A DNA stretch of 64,000 nucleotides, taken from NCBI GenBank assembly GCA_028023455.1, contig JAQFVV010006200.1, forward strand, positions 4,317,860 to 4,381,859, given 5' to 3'. A program made the translations under genes and the position numbers. Below, piece after piece: positions 22,676-35,061 of the stretch; the first letter of the stretch is position 1, and the number at the start of each line of letters is the position of its first letter. The DNA is from Epiperipatus broadwayi (Eukaryota; Onychophora; Udeonychophora; Euonychophora; Peripatidae). A model generated the notes under the pieces. That model saw nothing but the letters and a program-made list of their open reading frames with translations. It did no database searches and was not told the origin of the DNA.

Positions 22676-22924
22676 TTTAGCATTTTCAAATGGTATATAT
22701 TTCAATTTTCTATAAAATATTTCTTTTCAAAAATTGACTGAAAATTTTTTTTTAGTGTGATTTGTTTGTTTTAATAATTAGCTTGTTAGTAGTATCATCT
22801 TGATATTAAAAGGAAAGTTAGTGATATTAATATTTTGAAAAGATAAAATAAAGATGATAGCAATTCCAGATCAATATTCTATGTGAGATTTTTATTAAGA
22901 TCAATTCAACTCTTGTATAGAAAA

Positions 22925-23092
22925 CTTTGAATCAAACCAACCAAAAAATTAACTAGATTTAAAAGTGTCTATAGCACTCTGGATCATATTCAAGTTTTGA
23001 AAAAAATTATAGAAAAGATCAATGAATAGAGAAGTTAGGATTTTGTATTGAGTTTGTAGATTGTGAAAAGCTGTTTAACTCCATAAGCATTT
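22925..23092 (+). pseudogene. RTE-type LINE reverse transcriptase fragment
   Basis: Translation from about 22952 reads TRFKSVYSTLDHIQVLKK, then IIEKINE and a TAG at 23027-23029. In another frame from 23053 it reads FVDCEKLFNSI. These match the RTE-clade blocks 'AGFRxGxSTIDHIxxLKQIIEK' and motif A 'FVDYEKAFDSI'. One stop and at least one frameshift separate them, and the motif-A Ala-Phe-Asp is changed to Leu-Phe-Asn. The remaining catalytic YADD region is not visible before the R1 insertion at 23285. RTE 3' ends occur elsewhere in the window on the minus strand. Confidence 0.75.
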
Positions 23093-23284
23093 TTTCTCCA
23101 TGATTAAAGCTTGGGACCACTAAAATATAGATCTGAAATATACATTAGATTACAAAGTGGGTTAAGAAGATTAAGATTGATATAAATCAAGATAAGATGA
23201 TATAATAATTTCAAAATCTTTTATAATAATTTTATGAAATGGATTAAAATGAGAAACTAAGAGAATAAAACAAATGGACATTAT

Positions 23285-23935
23285 TTATGTTATCTAAACC
23301 AGCAATCATCAGTTGGTCCAGATTACCATCTCCACACATATATGCTACAAGTGCTCAGATATATATTAAGATAGCAAATTCTCCTACTTTAATGGACAGG
23401 CTTCAATCTACTCCACACTCCAACTCTTCAACCGTCCATCCAATTGAAAATCTGATGATGGAACGCTCAAAGGCCACCCTGAGGCCGAGATTATTGTCAC
23501 ACCCATGTTGACCTAAAGTCAATCTGACCCCTCATGTACAGGACATAATCCATTAAATACATATACAAGGGATAGGCAGACATCTCTAATATGTAATAGC
23601 TGAAATACACAGGCTTATATATACCTGCGTCTATATATGTAATAGACAGGGTATGAGCACAGACTTTCACATGACCCACCACTCTCCACACTATCTCATA
23701 ACACTGATACACCTGACAATAATCTCGGCCTCAGGGTGGCCTTTGAGCGTTCCATCATCAGATTTTCAATTGGATGGACGGTTGAAGAGTTGGAGTGTGG
23801 AGTAGATTGAAGCCTGTCCATTAAAGTAGGAGAATTTGCTATCTTAATATATATATCTGAGCACTTGTAGCATATATGTGTGGAGATGGTAATCTGGACC
23901 AACTGGTGATTGCTGGTTTAGCATGAAATACGTAT
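23285..23935. repeat. R1 foldback with near-identical arms
   Basis: Arm 1 (23297-23503) and arm 2 (23711-23926) match almost base for base as reverse complements over about 205 bp, including 'aatctgatgatggaacgctc' and 'gcctcagggtggcctttgag' words. The spacer (about 205 bp) contains the remaining R1 parts ('ctgacccctcatgta', 'cagactttcacatgac'). Arm 2 holds a plus-strand hammerhead segment (about 23899-23943) with GAAA and good stems, but its box reads CTGGTGA, a change at the invariant A6. Arm 1 keeps only the 5' half of the motif (minus). ORFs at 23287-23511 and 23696-23902 are the two arms read in the same frame. Confidence 0.92.
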
Positions 23936-25325
23936 ATTGGTGATTATGTTATCTAAGTTTTGCAGATCATGTGTTTATTTTTGCAATTAATTATAAGACC
24001 TCTCAAATACAAGCAGAATATAGGACTAAAGATAACTGCTGAAAATAATAAAATAGTGTTCAATAACTTTTAAAAAAATAAAAACTGATAGTAAAGAAAT
24101 GGAAGTTAAAAACAGTTAAAAATACTTAAAGGAAATTTGCCTAATGTTTGAAAGAGATTTTTAATAAAAGGTTTGCCATTGCTCATGTATGAATATGTGA
24201 CTTGGTTAATTAATAGATTTTAGATCATAAAGTAAATTATGAAGAGATGTATTTTGGAAATAATAAACAGTAAATGAAAGTAAAATACATAATCTCAAGT
24301 ATTACTGAAAAAATTAAGAGGTTGGGGTGTATCTGGCCAAACATGTCTAATTGAAATTTTAAACTGCATCCCAAGAAACTGTGAAATGTTTAATAGAGAC
24401 TATGTATTAAATATATATTAGGATAAAAAGTATTATGAAATGATTTGGAAAAAAGAAGCAAAAGTGTAAAGAAACTGGATTACATTTGAAAGGATCTTTA
24501 TTCTGAACAGAATTGATAATGGTTGATAATGATACACATATATTCTACAGAATGCAATGTTGAAAATTTTTTTACAATTTTGTTATAAATAAACAAATTT
24601 GTTTGGAGATGTAAATTTACTAATTGTACAAATTTATACAGATCAAACAACCAGTAAATTTACAAACTCATTGGTCATATGAAAGATATATAAATAGTAT
24701 TCTAACACTTTCTATATACAATTGGGATACCATATAAATTACTTGTTATAACCATGCTTTTTTGTTAAGAATATTAATGTTAGTTACCAGAAAGTTGTAC
24801 ACATAGTCCTTGACAAATCCCCCTTCCCAAAAGAAACAATTCAATGCACTGCAGATTCATGATGATTGGGGGACGGGTAATTAGATATTCGTGGTAGCAT
24901 ATCATGTCACAAACATCTTCTACTACTAATCAGAAACAAAACTTCATGAGTTTTCCTGAAAGATAAAATCTGCTGTGATTTCATTTCTATTTTGGATGAA
25001 AGGTCTAAATGTATTGTATGTATGTATGTATGCTGAACCTATCCAAAAAATGATAAAATTTGTCTTTTTTTTTTTTGTTTTTTTTAAAAAAAACCTTTTT
25101 GTCACTAACAGTTTTTTTCCTTTCTTTCCTAAATGTACATACTATACTTTTTTTGAATATGTATATTGTTTATTTTTTAAGTGAGTTTAAATATATTTAA
25201 AGTAGATATTGTACAATGCATTTACTGAATGTGAAAAGATCAAAAATATTAAGTAAAGAAGAAAAAAGGCAACACACAAAAAAAATTCCAAATCTTAGGA
25301 GCCTTTGAATCATTTTATGTGCAAA
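23936..25325. other. AT-rich unassigned DNA
   Basis: No gene, repeat family or RNA recognised. The ORF at 24975-25184 is Phe-rich low complexity over a T-rich tract (25064-25085). Confidence 0.45.
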
Positions 25326-25485
25326 GTTTTATGATATAGTGATTAATACATCAGTCAGCCGTTATGTGCTTGGGGTTCGAATGTAACAACATTTATAAAT
25401 TTTCCATATAGCTGAAAATTTTTAATCAAGTCATCCCGAACAATGACAAATGGATGTCTATCTGTTCACTGGCAGACGGTAAAGG
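25325..25485 (+). repeat. Possible tRNA-derived SINE
   Basis: A-box-like 'gatatagtgattaatac' near 25332-25348 and a B-box-like GGGTTCGAATG at 25374-25384 are about 30 bp apart, as in a tRNA head. A body with 'gtcatcccgaacaatgac' and 'ggatgtctatctgttc' follows. Only one copy is visible in the window, so the call is weak. Confidence 0.35.
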
Positions 25486-25489
25486 TTTA

Positions 25490-28385
25490 AATTTTTAAAA
25501 AATAAAAACAGTTATCAGTTACCAATGGACATTAGCCTTAAGAGTAATAGGTTCTGCTTTGCGTCGAAGTATACATTTAAGAGACTTTTTATGTATATAT
25601 AGTTTTTATCATTTATAATTAATTTGTACACATTTAGATATGTTATACGGTATATTTTAATTATTTTATAAATATTTTTATTATCCATACATATCTTTTT
25701 TAATCCATAACTATAGACATATATCAAAGACAGAATGGAGTAAACTTGACTGTAACCAAACTAACCAAATAACACATAATCATTATCTGTGATAGCTTAT
25801 CATGATTATCTCTGAATTAATGCAATTTAGTCACCGGTTTCAAGTTTCAAGTTATCGTTTTTAATCTTATTTATGACTTTGTGAAAATATACATTTTAAT
25901 TTTATTTTTATTCTCATTTTATTTAGATATAATATGTCTCTTTTTTCTTTCATTATCTCTCTTTCTATATATATAAGAAAAAAACAGTGAAAAACAACTG
26001 AAACAAATACGCCCGCACAATGACATATTTATATATAGTTGTTATTTAATTTTGATTTGATCTGATATATATATTCATGATATATCCTAATGATATAAAG
26101 AACTCACAAAACTTTATAATACACTGTTGTTCTAAATATTAGGAATGTGTTAAGGGAATAATAAATAATAAGTAATTATTGCGAAAAATAATCAAAAAAT
26201 ATTGTTTGATTGTAGGATCTGGTTGCATAGTTACTCCACGTGTTTACGAATAAAAAACGTAATATATATATATTCAGGCAGGAAAGAGTAAAACTTTCAA
26301 TAAGTAAATATTTTAAAAAACAAAAACAAATATAACACCCGCACATTTATTTAGACGTAGTAAATATAAAACCGAATGGGCTGTCAGATTGATTTTTTTT
26401 TTTTTTTTTTGAATTTATTTTATATACTCAAAAAGCATTTTTTAAATGTCTATTTACAAACAAAAATGTTATTTTTATGGAAGGCTTTTTCCTCATAGAA
26501 GATTATTAAAATAAATCTACATGAAAAATAATCTAGTTTTTTACTTGGGACGTCATATGATGTTCGAACACCAAAATGATAAAACCGTTCTGTTAAAAGG
26601 CAATTAAATATTTTACTTGAACCAGGGAACTTTTTTTTTTTTTGCAATTAACAGTACTCTATTTTTGTTTTTGTAAGCAATTAATATCCATCTCAGAGGG
26701 CTATATTTTTGAGTAGATTAATTCAAAATCTAGGATGTCAGTAATGTACGATTTTATAAAAAAGCAAATATTCTTTCTTTTTTCCCCTATGAAAATTATA
26801 TTTTAAGGACACCACAAGATTAAAAACAAGGTAAGCTAAAGTCTATTTATTGCAGAAATAAAAAAATACGATACTTGAGTACTAAACCCGCAACACGGGG
26901 CATATATTAGACCTTAATGTGCCTGTTCACACACACACACACATATATATATATATTCACATTCAAAACATACAATAAAGTCAAGCAAATGCCATACACT
27001 TTATGTAAAAAAACTACATTAAATTGATTCTCTGATAAAGATTATTTGGAGAGATCTTGCCCTGAAATATACTGGTTTGTATCCCTGGGGATCACCCATA
27101 CACCAGGTTGGGAATCACTGGTCCAAAGAAATTAACATAAAAATTATGTGAAATCTTATTTTGGTAGTTATTATCTGAGATAGTATTTTTAAAAAGATAA
27201 GAATTTTAATATTAAAGAGATTGCAGTCAATGATGATAGTTAAAATATTTAACATTTTACAAACTATAATTAAATGATTTATTGCTCGGAAAATCATCTG
27301 GTGTTTAAACACCAAAGTAACAGGTTGAACCTCAATCCAGAAACACTTAGTTTTTAAGTTGATCATTCTGTCACTATATTAAACTACACAGAATAAAAAT
27401 AAAGTTTTCATGCTGAAAGTCAAGTCTGTTTATCCTCTTTCGTTCCCAGATAAAAAGAAAATTTAAACTTGTAAATAATAGAGGTAATAGAAAATTAAAA
27501 AACAAACAAACAAAATATTTGTATGTGTGAGCAAATTAAAATATTTTTACTTATAATTGTTAATATTTCATTAGAAATGTTTGAATATAAAAGTGTTACA
27601 TATATTTAAATCTAAAATTAATTGCTTTTAAAGTAGATGAAGAATAATATACTTTTTAAAAAGAGTTTTATAGTAAATTTAAGCATGATTTTCATGATAG
27701 AGGCAGACGTTAGTGGTTGCTTTCATTTGGGAAAATATGTTTGAGGATAGAAAATACTGAAAGTTGTCAAAAGAAAGCACTTCAAAAGATGAAATTAAAG
27801 AACTTGATATATAAAAATGTAATTATATTTCATAGATTGGTTTTATAAATATTACAAAACTTTTTAAAACAAAGTTTATCTTTTTCTTTTCTGAAGTTAG
27901 AGTAACAACACTTATTTATAAATGATTAATAATAATAAACTATACATATCCTATAATGAAAATAAAAGAAGAAAAAAGATGGGAAATAATGACGATGATG
28001 AAGAACAAAGAATAGTTTACTAATCTTAAACACTTTATTTAGGCTTTTAAAATTTTCAAACAATATTTTATTTTTGTTCATACAGTATTTAAATGATTTA
28101 AAAAAAAAGGCTATACCAAAAACTTACTTATAATAAACTTGTTTAGTGATATAATCAAAACATAAAATCTTATAAAAGCTAAATGCTGACTTAAAAAGTT
28201 TTTCTTTTTGAGCACTAAAATCACATTACATGAATGTTTTGAAAATACAAAGATTACAATTTCAGAAATACACTCTTTAATGAGAAAGAGGAACTTAAAA
28301 AAATCAGGTTAATAAGATATTTATTTGTATCTATAAAGATATATATTACATGTATTTATTCATAACTCTATATTACATCTAAAAG
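25490..28385. other. AT-rich unassigned DNA
   Basis: No gene supported. A T-run (26393-26410), a (CA)n(TA)n stretch (26930-26956) and A-rich plus-strand DNA are present. The phrase 'caccaggttgggaatcactgg' at about 27102-27122 resembles words common in dispersed repeats, but I cannot assign it. ORFs at 25515-25727, 26450-26647 and 27115-27366 lack any motif. Confidence 0.4.
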
Positions 28386-28389
28386 GAAA

Positions 28390-29010
28390 AAAAGAAAAGT
28401 GATTCTATATTAAAAGTTTATTTTCAAAATAAAACAAACAGTAAAAACAGAGTGATGTTTGAATATTAACAAGTCTACATTGCCCATTATGAAGTAGTGC
28501 TTAAAGAATATAGTAATGCATAGTACACTCTTCTATAAAAATTTAAATGTATCAATTTATTGATTTGCAACTGTATACAATATTTTAAGAGCCACTAGAA
28601 GTGTGATTCTATGCCAAAATTATTTTCAAAACAACATAGAACAGAAAAAAATCTTTGTGATGGGTTACAATATCTGGACATAGACCAGCCATTATAATGT
28701 AGTAAAAACATTAGCTCAAAAAGTATAATTTCTTTTTTTTTATGAAAAAGATAAGTTATTAAATAATAAGGTTAGTTTCAATTGTATACATGACTGTAAA
28801 TGAAAACATACCAATAATACTTAAGTCATATTACTATAAGCTATAAATGTGATGATATACATGTTATATTGAAAGCATACTAGATAGTAATAAAGTTGAA
28901 TATTTTTTTGAAAAACTACCATTTCTGTGGATGTTTTCATTAGCAGTCATGTATTAATTAGCTCAGAAAATAAGAAAATTATTTATAATTGAATTGTATA
29001 TAAGATATAT
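28390..29010 (+). repeat. Degenerate tandem repeat, about 205-210-bp unit
   Basis: 'gtgattctat...ttattttcaaaa' occurs at 28399 and 28603. 'tgtatacaatattttaag' at 28572 is echoed by 'tgtatacatgactgtaa' at 28782 and 'tgtatataagatatata' near 28995. 'ttagctcaaaaa' at 28711 is echoed by 'ttagctcagaaaa' at 28958. Spacings of 204, 209 and 212 bp (247 for one) suggest three decayed units. AT-rich composition lowers certainty. Confidence 0.45.
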
Positions 29011-29499
29011 ACTAGTGTGAGTTTAAAATTCTTCACTAAACATTTACTCTCAAAATGTTGATATAATTACAATAAAAATGAATAATTTTATTTACACTCT
29101 GTTCATAATTTATAAAACAATATACACAAAAGATACAACTTTTGATATCAAATTTTTTGCCGTGTATATATTGCAAAAGCTTTTTATAATCAAGTAAATC
29201 TAAATCAGAATTATTCTCTAACACCTTGCATTAAAATAAAATAGATAATTGAATGGCTTGAGAGTTTATAAGAAGTCCAAGCAGTGAAATTGATAAAGCA
29301 GGAAGCAATCAATAGATTGCTTCATATTTCACCAATTTTATGTCTAAATTACACATAAAAATTGCATTTAATTTTGTTCACATATTTTAAAACTATATTC
29401 ATTTATATTTATTTTTTTAAAAAAATTATTCATTGATAAGTATAATTTTGTTAAATTATTGCTATTTTCTAAAAATTAATAAATTGTTTTTTAAAGCAA

Positions 29500-30172
29500 A
29501 AAAGATACTTGTGAATTTTTAAGTAAACCAAGATGGCAGCCCGTATTTTTGATAAATGTATTGTTTAGAGGACCTATAATCTACTGAAGATGTGTTAGTT
29601 ATTAAATTAAACAAAATTAATAAATTGATTGTTAAATTAAAAAAAAATTCTAATAAATTTAATTAAGAAGCTTTATTTCATTTTTTTTTTTTACTTATAA
29701 CGTGGGAAACTGAAAAGCAATAAGATAATTTTGACATTGTCATACTTTGGTTCAATTCTGCATGTTTCTTTTTGTCAGCAGTTTTTTGGGTAAATTGTCA
29801 ACTTGGGACCTTCCTGTCACAGAACATAATGAACTATTTCCAAAGAAAAGGATCCTCTCTTTCCAAAAAGTGTATATTAACGGTCATGATATGATTGCAC
29901 ACTGCTGACTATTTATATATATTTTTTCATTTTTCTGTTAATCAATTAATCCAAAAAAAAAATAAATGTAAATATAATTAATTTTTCCACAATGATTTCT
30001 CTTTTTAAAATACCAGTAATAAAACATGAGATGCAAGTATTAAATACAATTTTCTTAGCAGACATTTTTTTTGTAAATAATTTTTGGGTGGCCCCGAAAC
30101 TGTAGATTTATTAAAAAAAAAAAGGGCTGCCATATTGGCTTACTTGAAAATTCACTAGTATCACAAAAAATA
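29500..30172. mobile_element. Non-autonomous DNA transposon with terminal inverted repeats
   Basis: The left end (29506-29542: 'gatacttgtgaatttttaag', then 'taaaccaagatggcagccc') is matched by the inverted right end (30122-30164: 'gggctgccatattggctta', then 'cttgaaaattcactagtatc') over about 45 bp with few mismatches. The interior of about 570 bp has no transposase ORF. Flanks both contain a 'caaaaaa' word, a possible but unconvincing target duplication. I read it as a MITE or internally deleted element; the superfamily cannot be assigned. Confidence 0.65.
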
Positions 30173-33055
30173 TAGAAATATTTTTTAACCAATTTTTTTT
30201 TACTGTTATAATAGATTATATCTGAGATTAAAAAGAATTAAAAATCAAAAATTTCCAAAAATTTATTCCATATATTAGCACTAAAACAACAATATAAATA
30301 TTAGTTCCTTAGCAGCATTTTTTGGTTATTGAATTAAAAGCTTACTCCTCAATTATGATATACCCTGAAAGGAATTAATTTAATATAAACCAACCCTTCC
30401 AAAAATTAATATTTAGTAATAGAGCAAAGATAAATCATTTGGTTAAAATATTAATAATTTATAAATTTACAGTGTGAAATATAAACTTTCCCAATCATTA
30501 TATATAAGTCCCATATTTAGTCTCAAAATATTATACTAAACAAATAAAAAAACATTTGTTATTAGCATTTTGGATGTTAATATGGTAAAACTCAATATGT
30601 TATTTATATATAGAGATTGGAAGAGATAGTGTCTTTGAATATATTAAAGTATTAGTAATCATTATTAGAAGAATAAATTAAGTAATAACAATGATTTATC
30701 TTTTTTTCTCTCAGCTTTTACTATGCATATAATCTTAAAATTAAATACTGTATGTGACCACTGGCATATAAAAAATCGTACAGTCTCAAAAATTTTCATG
30801 ATAATAATTGATTAACAAACTTAAGTTTAATAATATTTTATTCTAATGTTAATAACTTATAGGGCATTAAATCAATATTAGGTAAGTATTCAATTATTTT
30901 ATTTTATACTTACATTTCTTGCTGAATATTTATTCACTCATTTAATTTTATCTTTGCATTAATCTTATTTTGAAACACATGTGAAACTGTACAGTGTTAT
31001 TTTTTAACTTTCATAATATTAAAAAATAAATAAAACAAGAACAATATAAGGGTTTTGAGTGTTCCATCATCAGATTTTTAATGTTAAGGATGGCTGAAGA
31101 GTTGGAGAGTGGGGAATATTGAAGCTTGTTCATTAAAGTATGGATATTTGCTATCTTAATATAATCCGAGCTTTGATTATATATATATATTGTAACCATA
31201 TATTTTAGTAGAAAATATATTAATTGATGTAACTTATATAAAAATTTCTCTTTCTTCTCTTGGTGATTTGGTTGGCTTGATTCGCACTTGAACAGATTAC
31301 TTTATGATATTATTTTAATAATTTTCAATTTGCTTCATTCCATATGCTAACTCATATCGGAATGTTTAACTTTTTAAAATTTTTACAACATATTAAAATT
31401 TGGTAAAATATTATTAAAAATAATATTTTATTTTTATTTATTTAAAGTAATCTTAAATTATTATTTCTATTGAATTAAAATAAAACCATTTGTTCAATTA
31501 AAATAAATTATTAAATAAATACAATAATTACGTAGGCGTCTCAATGTAATAAAAGAAAAGAGCGCGAATTTCTAGGAGAATATCGTCGGTTAGTTTGTCT
31601 TTTGGTGAGAAGAAGAACAGAAATGGTAAAGGCAAATAGTGTAAATTTGCTGAGCTTATTTTGAAACCATTAATAAGTGAATAAATTACCACAAAATTTG
31701 TTATAAACATAAAATAACTTAGTGGTATCTAATTAAGATGGATCACTAAATTTAAAGATCTTTTCAAGTCGGTCGGCCAAGAATCAAGTCACCGGTAGCG
31801 TTTCCAATATTACATTTTTTGAAATGTCGGAGCTTCCCAGTTTAAGTTTGAAAGAATTAAATACAAGAATTTGGTATGTTTTGAAATATTTATTATTCTA
31901 CAATTTGGAAAATTTGAATCAGTGTTTTAGTTACAGAAGTTTCATGAAAATGAAAATTTGTTTTTTAAAAAAAAAGAAAAAGTTTAAGTTAAAATAAAGT
32001 AAAGCGTTAAAGCTATCAAAATATTTAATATTTCCGTTTTTTAATTCTGATAAAATATAATATTGATTGATATTTAATTTTATAATGCCAGTAATAATTG
32101 CTAGTTAATTTGTTTAACACTTGGATCATAAACATTTTTCAAATAAGTAATCAAAGTTTTTTATAATTGTATCGTCTATTTAAAAATGAATAAATTAATT
32201 GCTGTAATTGGTTATTCCTGGATTAACGCAATGGATAAATAAATACTTGCATGGATAGGATAAACTTGGAACACTTTTGATAGAGAGATGTAGGGATTAA
32301 TAACTTTATGAAAAACATTTTCATTTAAATTCTGTGTATCCTGTTTTAAAATTGTTTCATGTTTGGAGAGCCACGCAAATCGTTAATCTAATATTGCTTT
32401 AATAACTAATCAAATGGATATAATTGCATGTATGGAATTTAACTACAGTTATAGCTATTACCTCATATACTTGTTATTCTACACCTTGTACATGGATTCC
32501 ACGGATCACATTAGGAATTATAAAATTCTATACAATCCAATTTATGATACACACATCTGCTAAAATTCATGTATTTGAACTATAAGATGCTTTACATTTA
32601 GTTTTATCACACACACACACCGTTAAATGTTATATGTTAATGAATAATACATTTATTTAATTTTATCGTTATATGAACTCGCATATGAAGTTCATAAGTT
32701 ATATTTGTTAGATTTAAATTAATAAAGGTTGAATAAAATATTTAGTCAAAAGAATAGCGCTTGCGGAGAAAGCTTAAACAGTACTTAATGAATTCATGAG
32801 ATATACCAATCTTTATGAGATATTTTGTGAGTCTTTCCAGATTTATATTCCCATACCAATATTATTTATATTACATTACACATGTTTATTTTAAGCAAGA
32901 TAAGTAGTACATTAGTTGTCCTGATTATTGTAATATTTTACTAAGCAAGAACCCACATTTGCTAAAGTGTCAGCGTATTCTGAATAATCAGAAGAATTGA
33001 GGGGGATGATTTGCACTTTAATGTGAAGTAAATTATAATGTTGTTTTAGTATGTT
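30173..33055. other. AT-rich DNA with one R1 fragment
   Basis: The only recognised element is a truncated R1 copy at about 31048-31185 ('gagtgttccatcatcagattttta', 'gaagagttggagagtgggg', 'tttgctatcttaatataatc'), plus-strand in hammerhead sense but lacking the ribozyme segment. Elsewhere there are no ORFs with motifs. The ORF at 31528-31710 (minus) is unrecognised. A (CA)n run lies at about 32609-32620. Confidence 0.5.
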
Positions 33056-33059
33056 AAAG

Positions 33060-33170
33060 GCTTTAATCTGTGCTGGTGGTTAATCCGCAGATTATTTTAA
33101 TTGCCATTTTGTATTTTACACACATTCCTGTGCAGGTGGTTAATCCGCGGAATTGTGTGATTATACGTAT
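33060..33170 (+). repeat. Pair of GGTGGTTAATCCGC direct repeats
   Basis: 'tgtgctggtggttaatccgc' at about 33071-33090 and 'tgtgcaggtggttaatccgc' at about 33130-33149 are 59 bp apart and differ at one base in this 20-bp core. Each is followed by a short complement of its own end ('agatta', 'ggaatt'). Unusually GC-containing for its setting. Function unknown. Confidence 0.6.
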
Positions 33171-34640
33171 GACTTTATGATAGTGTTTAAATACGCAAAA
33201 CGTTAGTATTATTTAATTCCTACGTGTAGATGAATACATCCACAGGAATATGTTTGCTTCACAGATATAAGTTGGGCAAAGTATTTTAGTTAATCTGCCA
33301 AATCATCTTCTTCATTTGTAAGCATAATTTATCGGTTAGATTGATAAATGGCAACAGGACATTCTATTCAAGTACTTCATGATAATTAACTGTTGGTTAA
33401 TTATTATCTACCGGAGTGTAAGTTTACATTTTCATTTTAATTAATGATTACATTATAGCTAAAACATACAAACATCATATTATTTATTATATTATTATAG
33501 GTATACAGTAGGGATTTATTGAATCTGGAAATGACGTTCAATATTTCATAAGTTAATGCTGAATTTAATAATTGTCTCAATATTCATTATATTAGATTGA
33601 AATAAGGTATGATTAGGTTTTTTAAAACTATACCTATAAATGTATTGAAGAAAGTTAATGGAACTATCATTTATTTATTTATTTGTTTAGTTATGTTTTA
33701 TTTAAAATATTGAAATTAACTATTTATTGTTCATAAAGTTTGTAAATAAAGGTTGATTTATAATTAAACTTACTGTGCCGTTGCTATGTGTCATTCATAA
33801 CATCAGAAATCATAAATTTTGGATGGAGCATACATTATAGAGCATACATTGAATTACATATTATTGTCTACATGATATAAGAATTTATTAATATTTTGAG
33901 AAAACATTAAGATGCTTTTCGTCTTTGGTAGTATATGATTGGTAAGGTACAATAAAATCCCATTTACCTTTACCATCATTGTGGCTTTGCGTAGTTGATT
34001 CTAGTATAAAATACAAATTAATTATTAAACTTGTGAACAGATTTATTCAATAATGATATGATTAAATATATTTACTTAACATTTTTAAATTTTCATTCGT
34101 CAATACAATAAGAGTCTCAATGATATATTAAATTATAAAAGAACCCAATTATTCATGTTTATTAATTGCAAAGCTTTACCTGGACTAGCATCTGTCTTAG
34201 AAATCATATAGATGATTTAAAATTTCATAATTTTATGTGGTTCCACAAATTACGCTATCTTGTACATGGTCGGCCATAGGGTCGCATACCATAAAAATCG
34301 CAAATTGAGGTTTAAGGGTGATAAAATTGCACTTATAATTTGTTTAATATGTTTTATAATAATACTATGATAGGTCTTCGCGGTATACCCTGGCTGCGAT
34401 CAAATAAATTATAAAAAGTTAGGTTAATTCATTAATTTTGTCTGTAGTAAGTTGCCCCAGATGTTGATTGTGGTCTTTTGTGCATAAAATAAATAGTATG
34501 ATATGCTTTTGGATACAGCTCTTAATAGCTGATAATGTGCAATGAGAGTTGATCAGTGACCAAGGTTGTAATTCCTAGTGCACTTACGTTACGTAGTTGA
34601 GATTACAAAATTTACGGTTACAATTTATAGTGCCGCAACA
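33171..34640. other. AT-rich unassigned DNA
   Basis: No gene is supported and no recognised repeat. Composition is slightly more balanced from about 34240 to 34640, without coding signal. Confidence 0.45.
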
Positions 34641-34831
34641 AGTACGGCATGATGATGGGTAGTTGGAGGGGTGATGGAAGGTTGGTTACCACCTTTGTGA
34701 GCCATCGGCGTGGACGGCTCCGGGGATTTTGGTTACAGCTTTTGGCGCGCAACGTGGCCGGCTCGAGAAGATGTTTTGGTTACAGCTTTTGGCGCGCAAC
34801 GTGGCCGGCTCGAGAAGATGTTTTGGTTACA

Positions 34832-34862
<31 letters not shown>
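34641..34862 (+). repeat. GC-rich 47-bp minisatellite and (TG)n
   Basis: A unit of 47 bp starting 'ttttggttacagcttttgg' and ending 'gccggctcgagaagatg' is repeated exactly: starts at 34727, 34774 and (partial) 34821. The unit contains GGCGCGCAACGTGGCCGG and is over half G+C in very AT-rich surroundings. Upstream 34650-34726 is also GC-rich. It ends in TA and (TG)n at 34832-34862. The ORF across it (34649-34882) is a by-product of the repeats. Confidence 0.85.
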
Positions 34863-35010
34863 ATGATATGATCAACGGATGAGTACTGTTCAGCACAAAA
34901 TGCATATATTAGAGATCATTTATTTTTTTCACATATATGTAGTCATGTATGTCGGTTGTATAAGATGGAATGGATGGCTATAAGAAGCTTGAAAGTCTGA
35001 GTTCAAATCT
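34863..35010 (+). repeat. R1 fragment with dead hammerhead
   Basis: The R1 half from the ribozyme to the B-box-like end: 'gatgagtactgttcagcac', 'gagatcatttatttttttcacatatatg', 'ttgtataagatggaatgg', 'cttgaaagtctgagttcaaatc'. The box reads CGGATGA and AAAA replaces GAAA, so the ribozyme is dead. The end directly abuts the RTE 3' end at 35052. Confidence 0.75.
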
Positions 35011-35061
35011 CTTCCAAATTACATTATTTTCAGCATGGACAATACAGTATTATCATCATAA

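Noticed and set aside
23440-23475. CTGATGA followed by GGAAC in R1 arms ('aatctgatgatggaacgctc')
   Set aside because: It recurs in all R1 copies but lacks a stem II and GAAA; the real R1 ribozyme segment lies elsewhere in the element.
34649-34882. 77-aa ORF over the GC-rich minisatellite
   Set aside because: Its length comes from two 47-bp repeats and a (TG)n run; no coding evidence.
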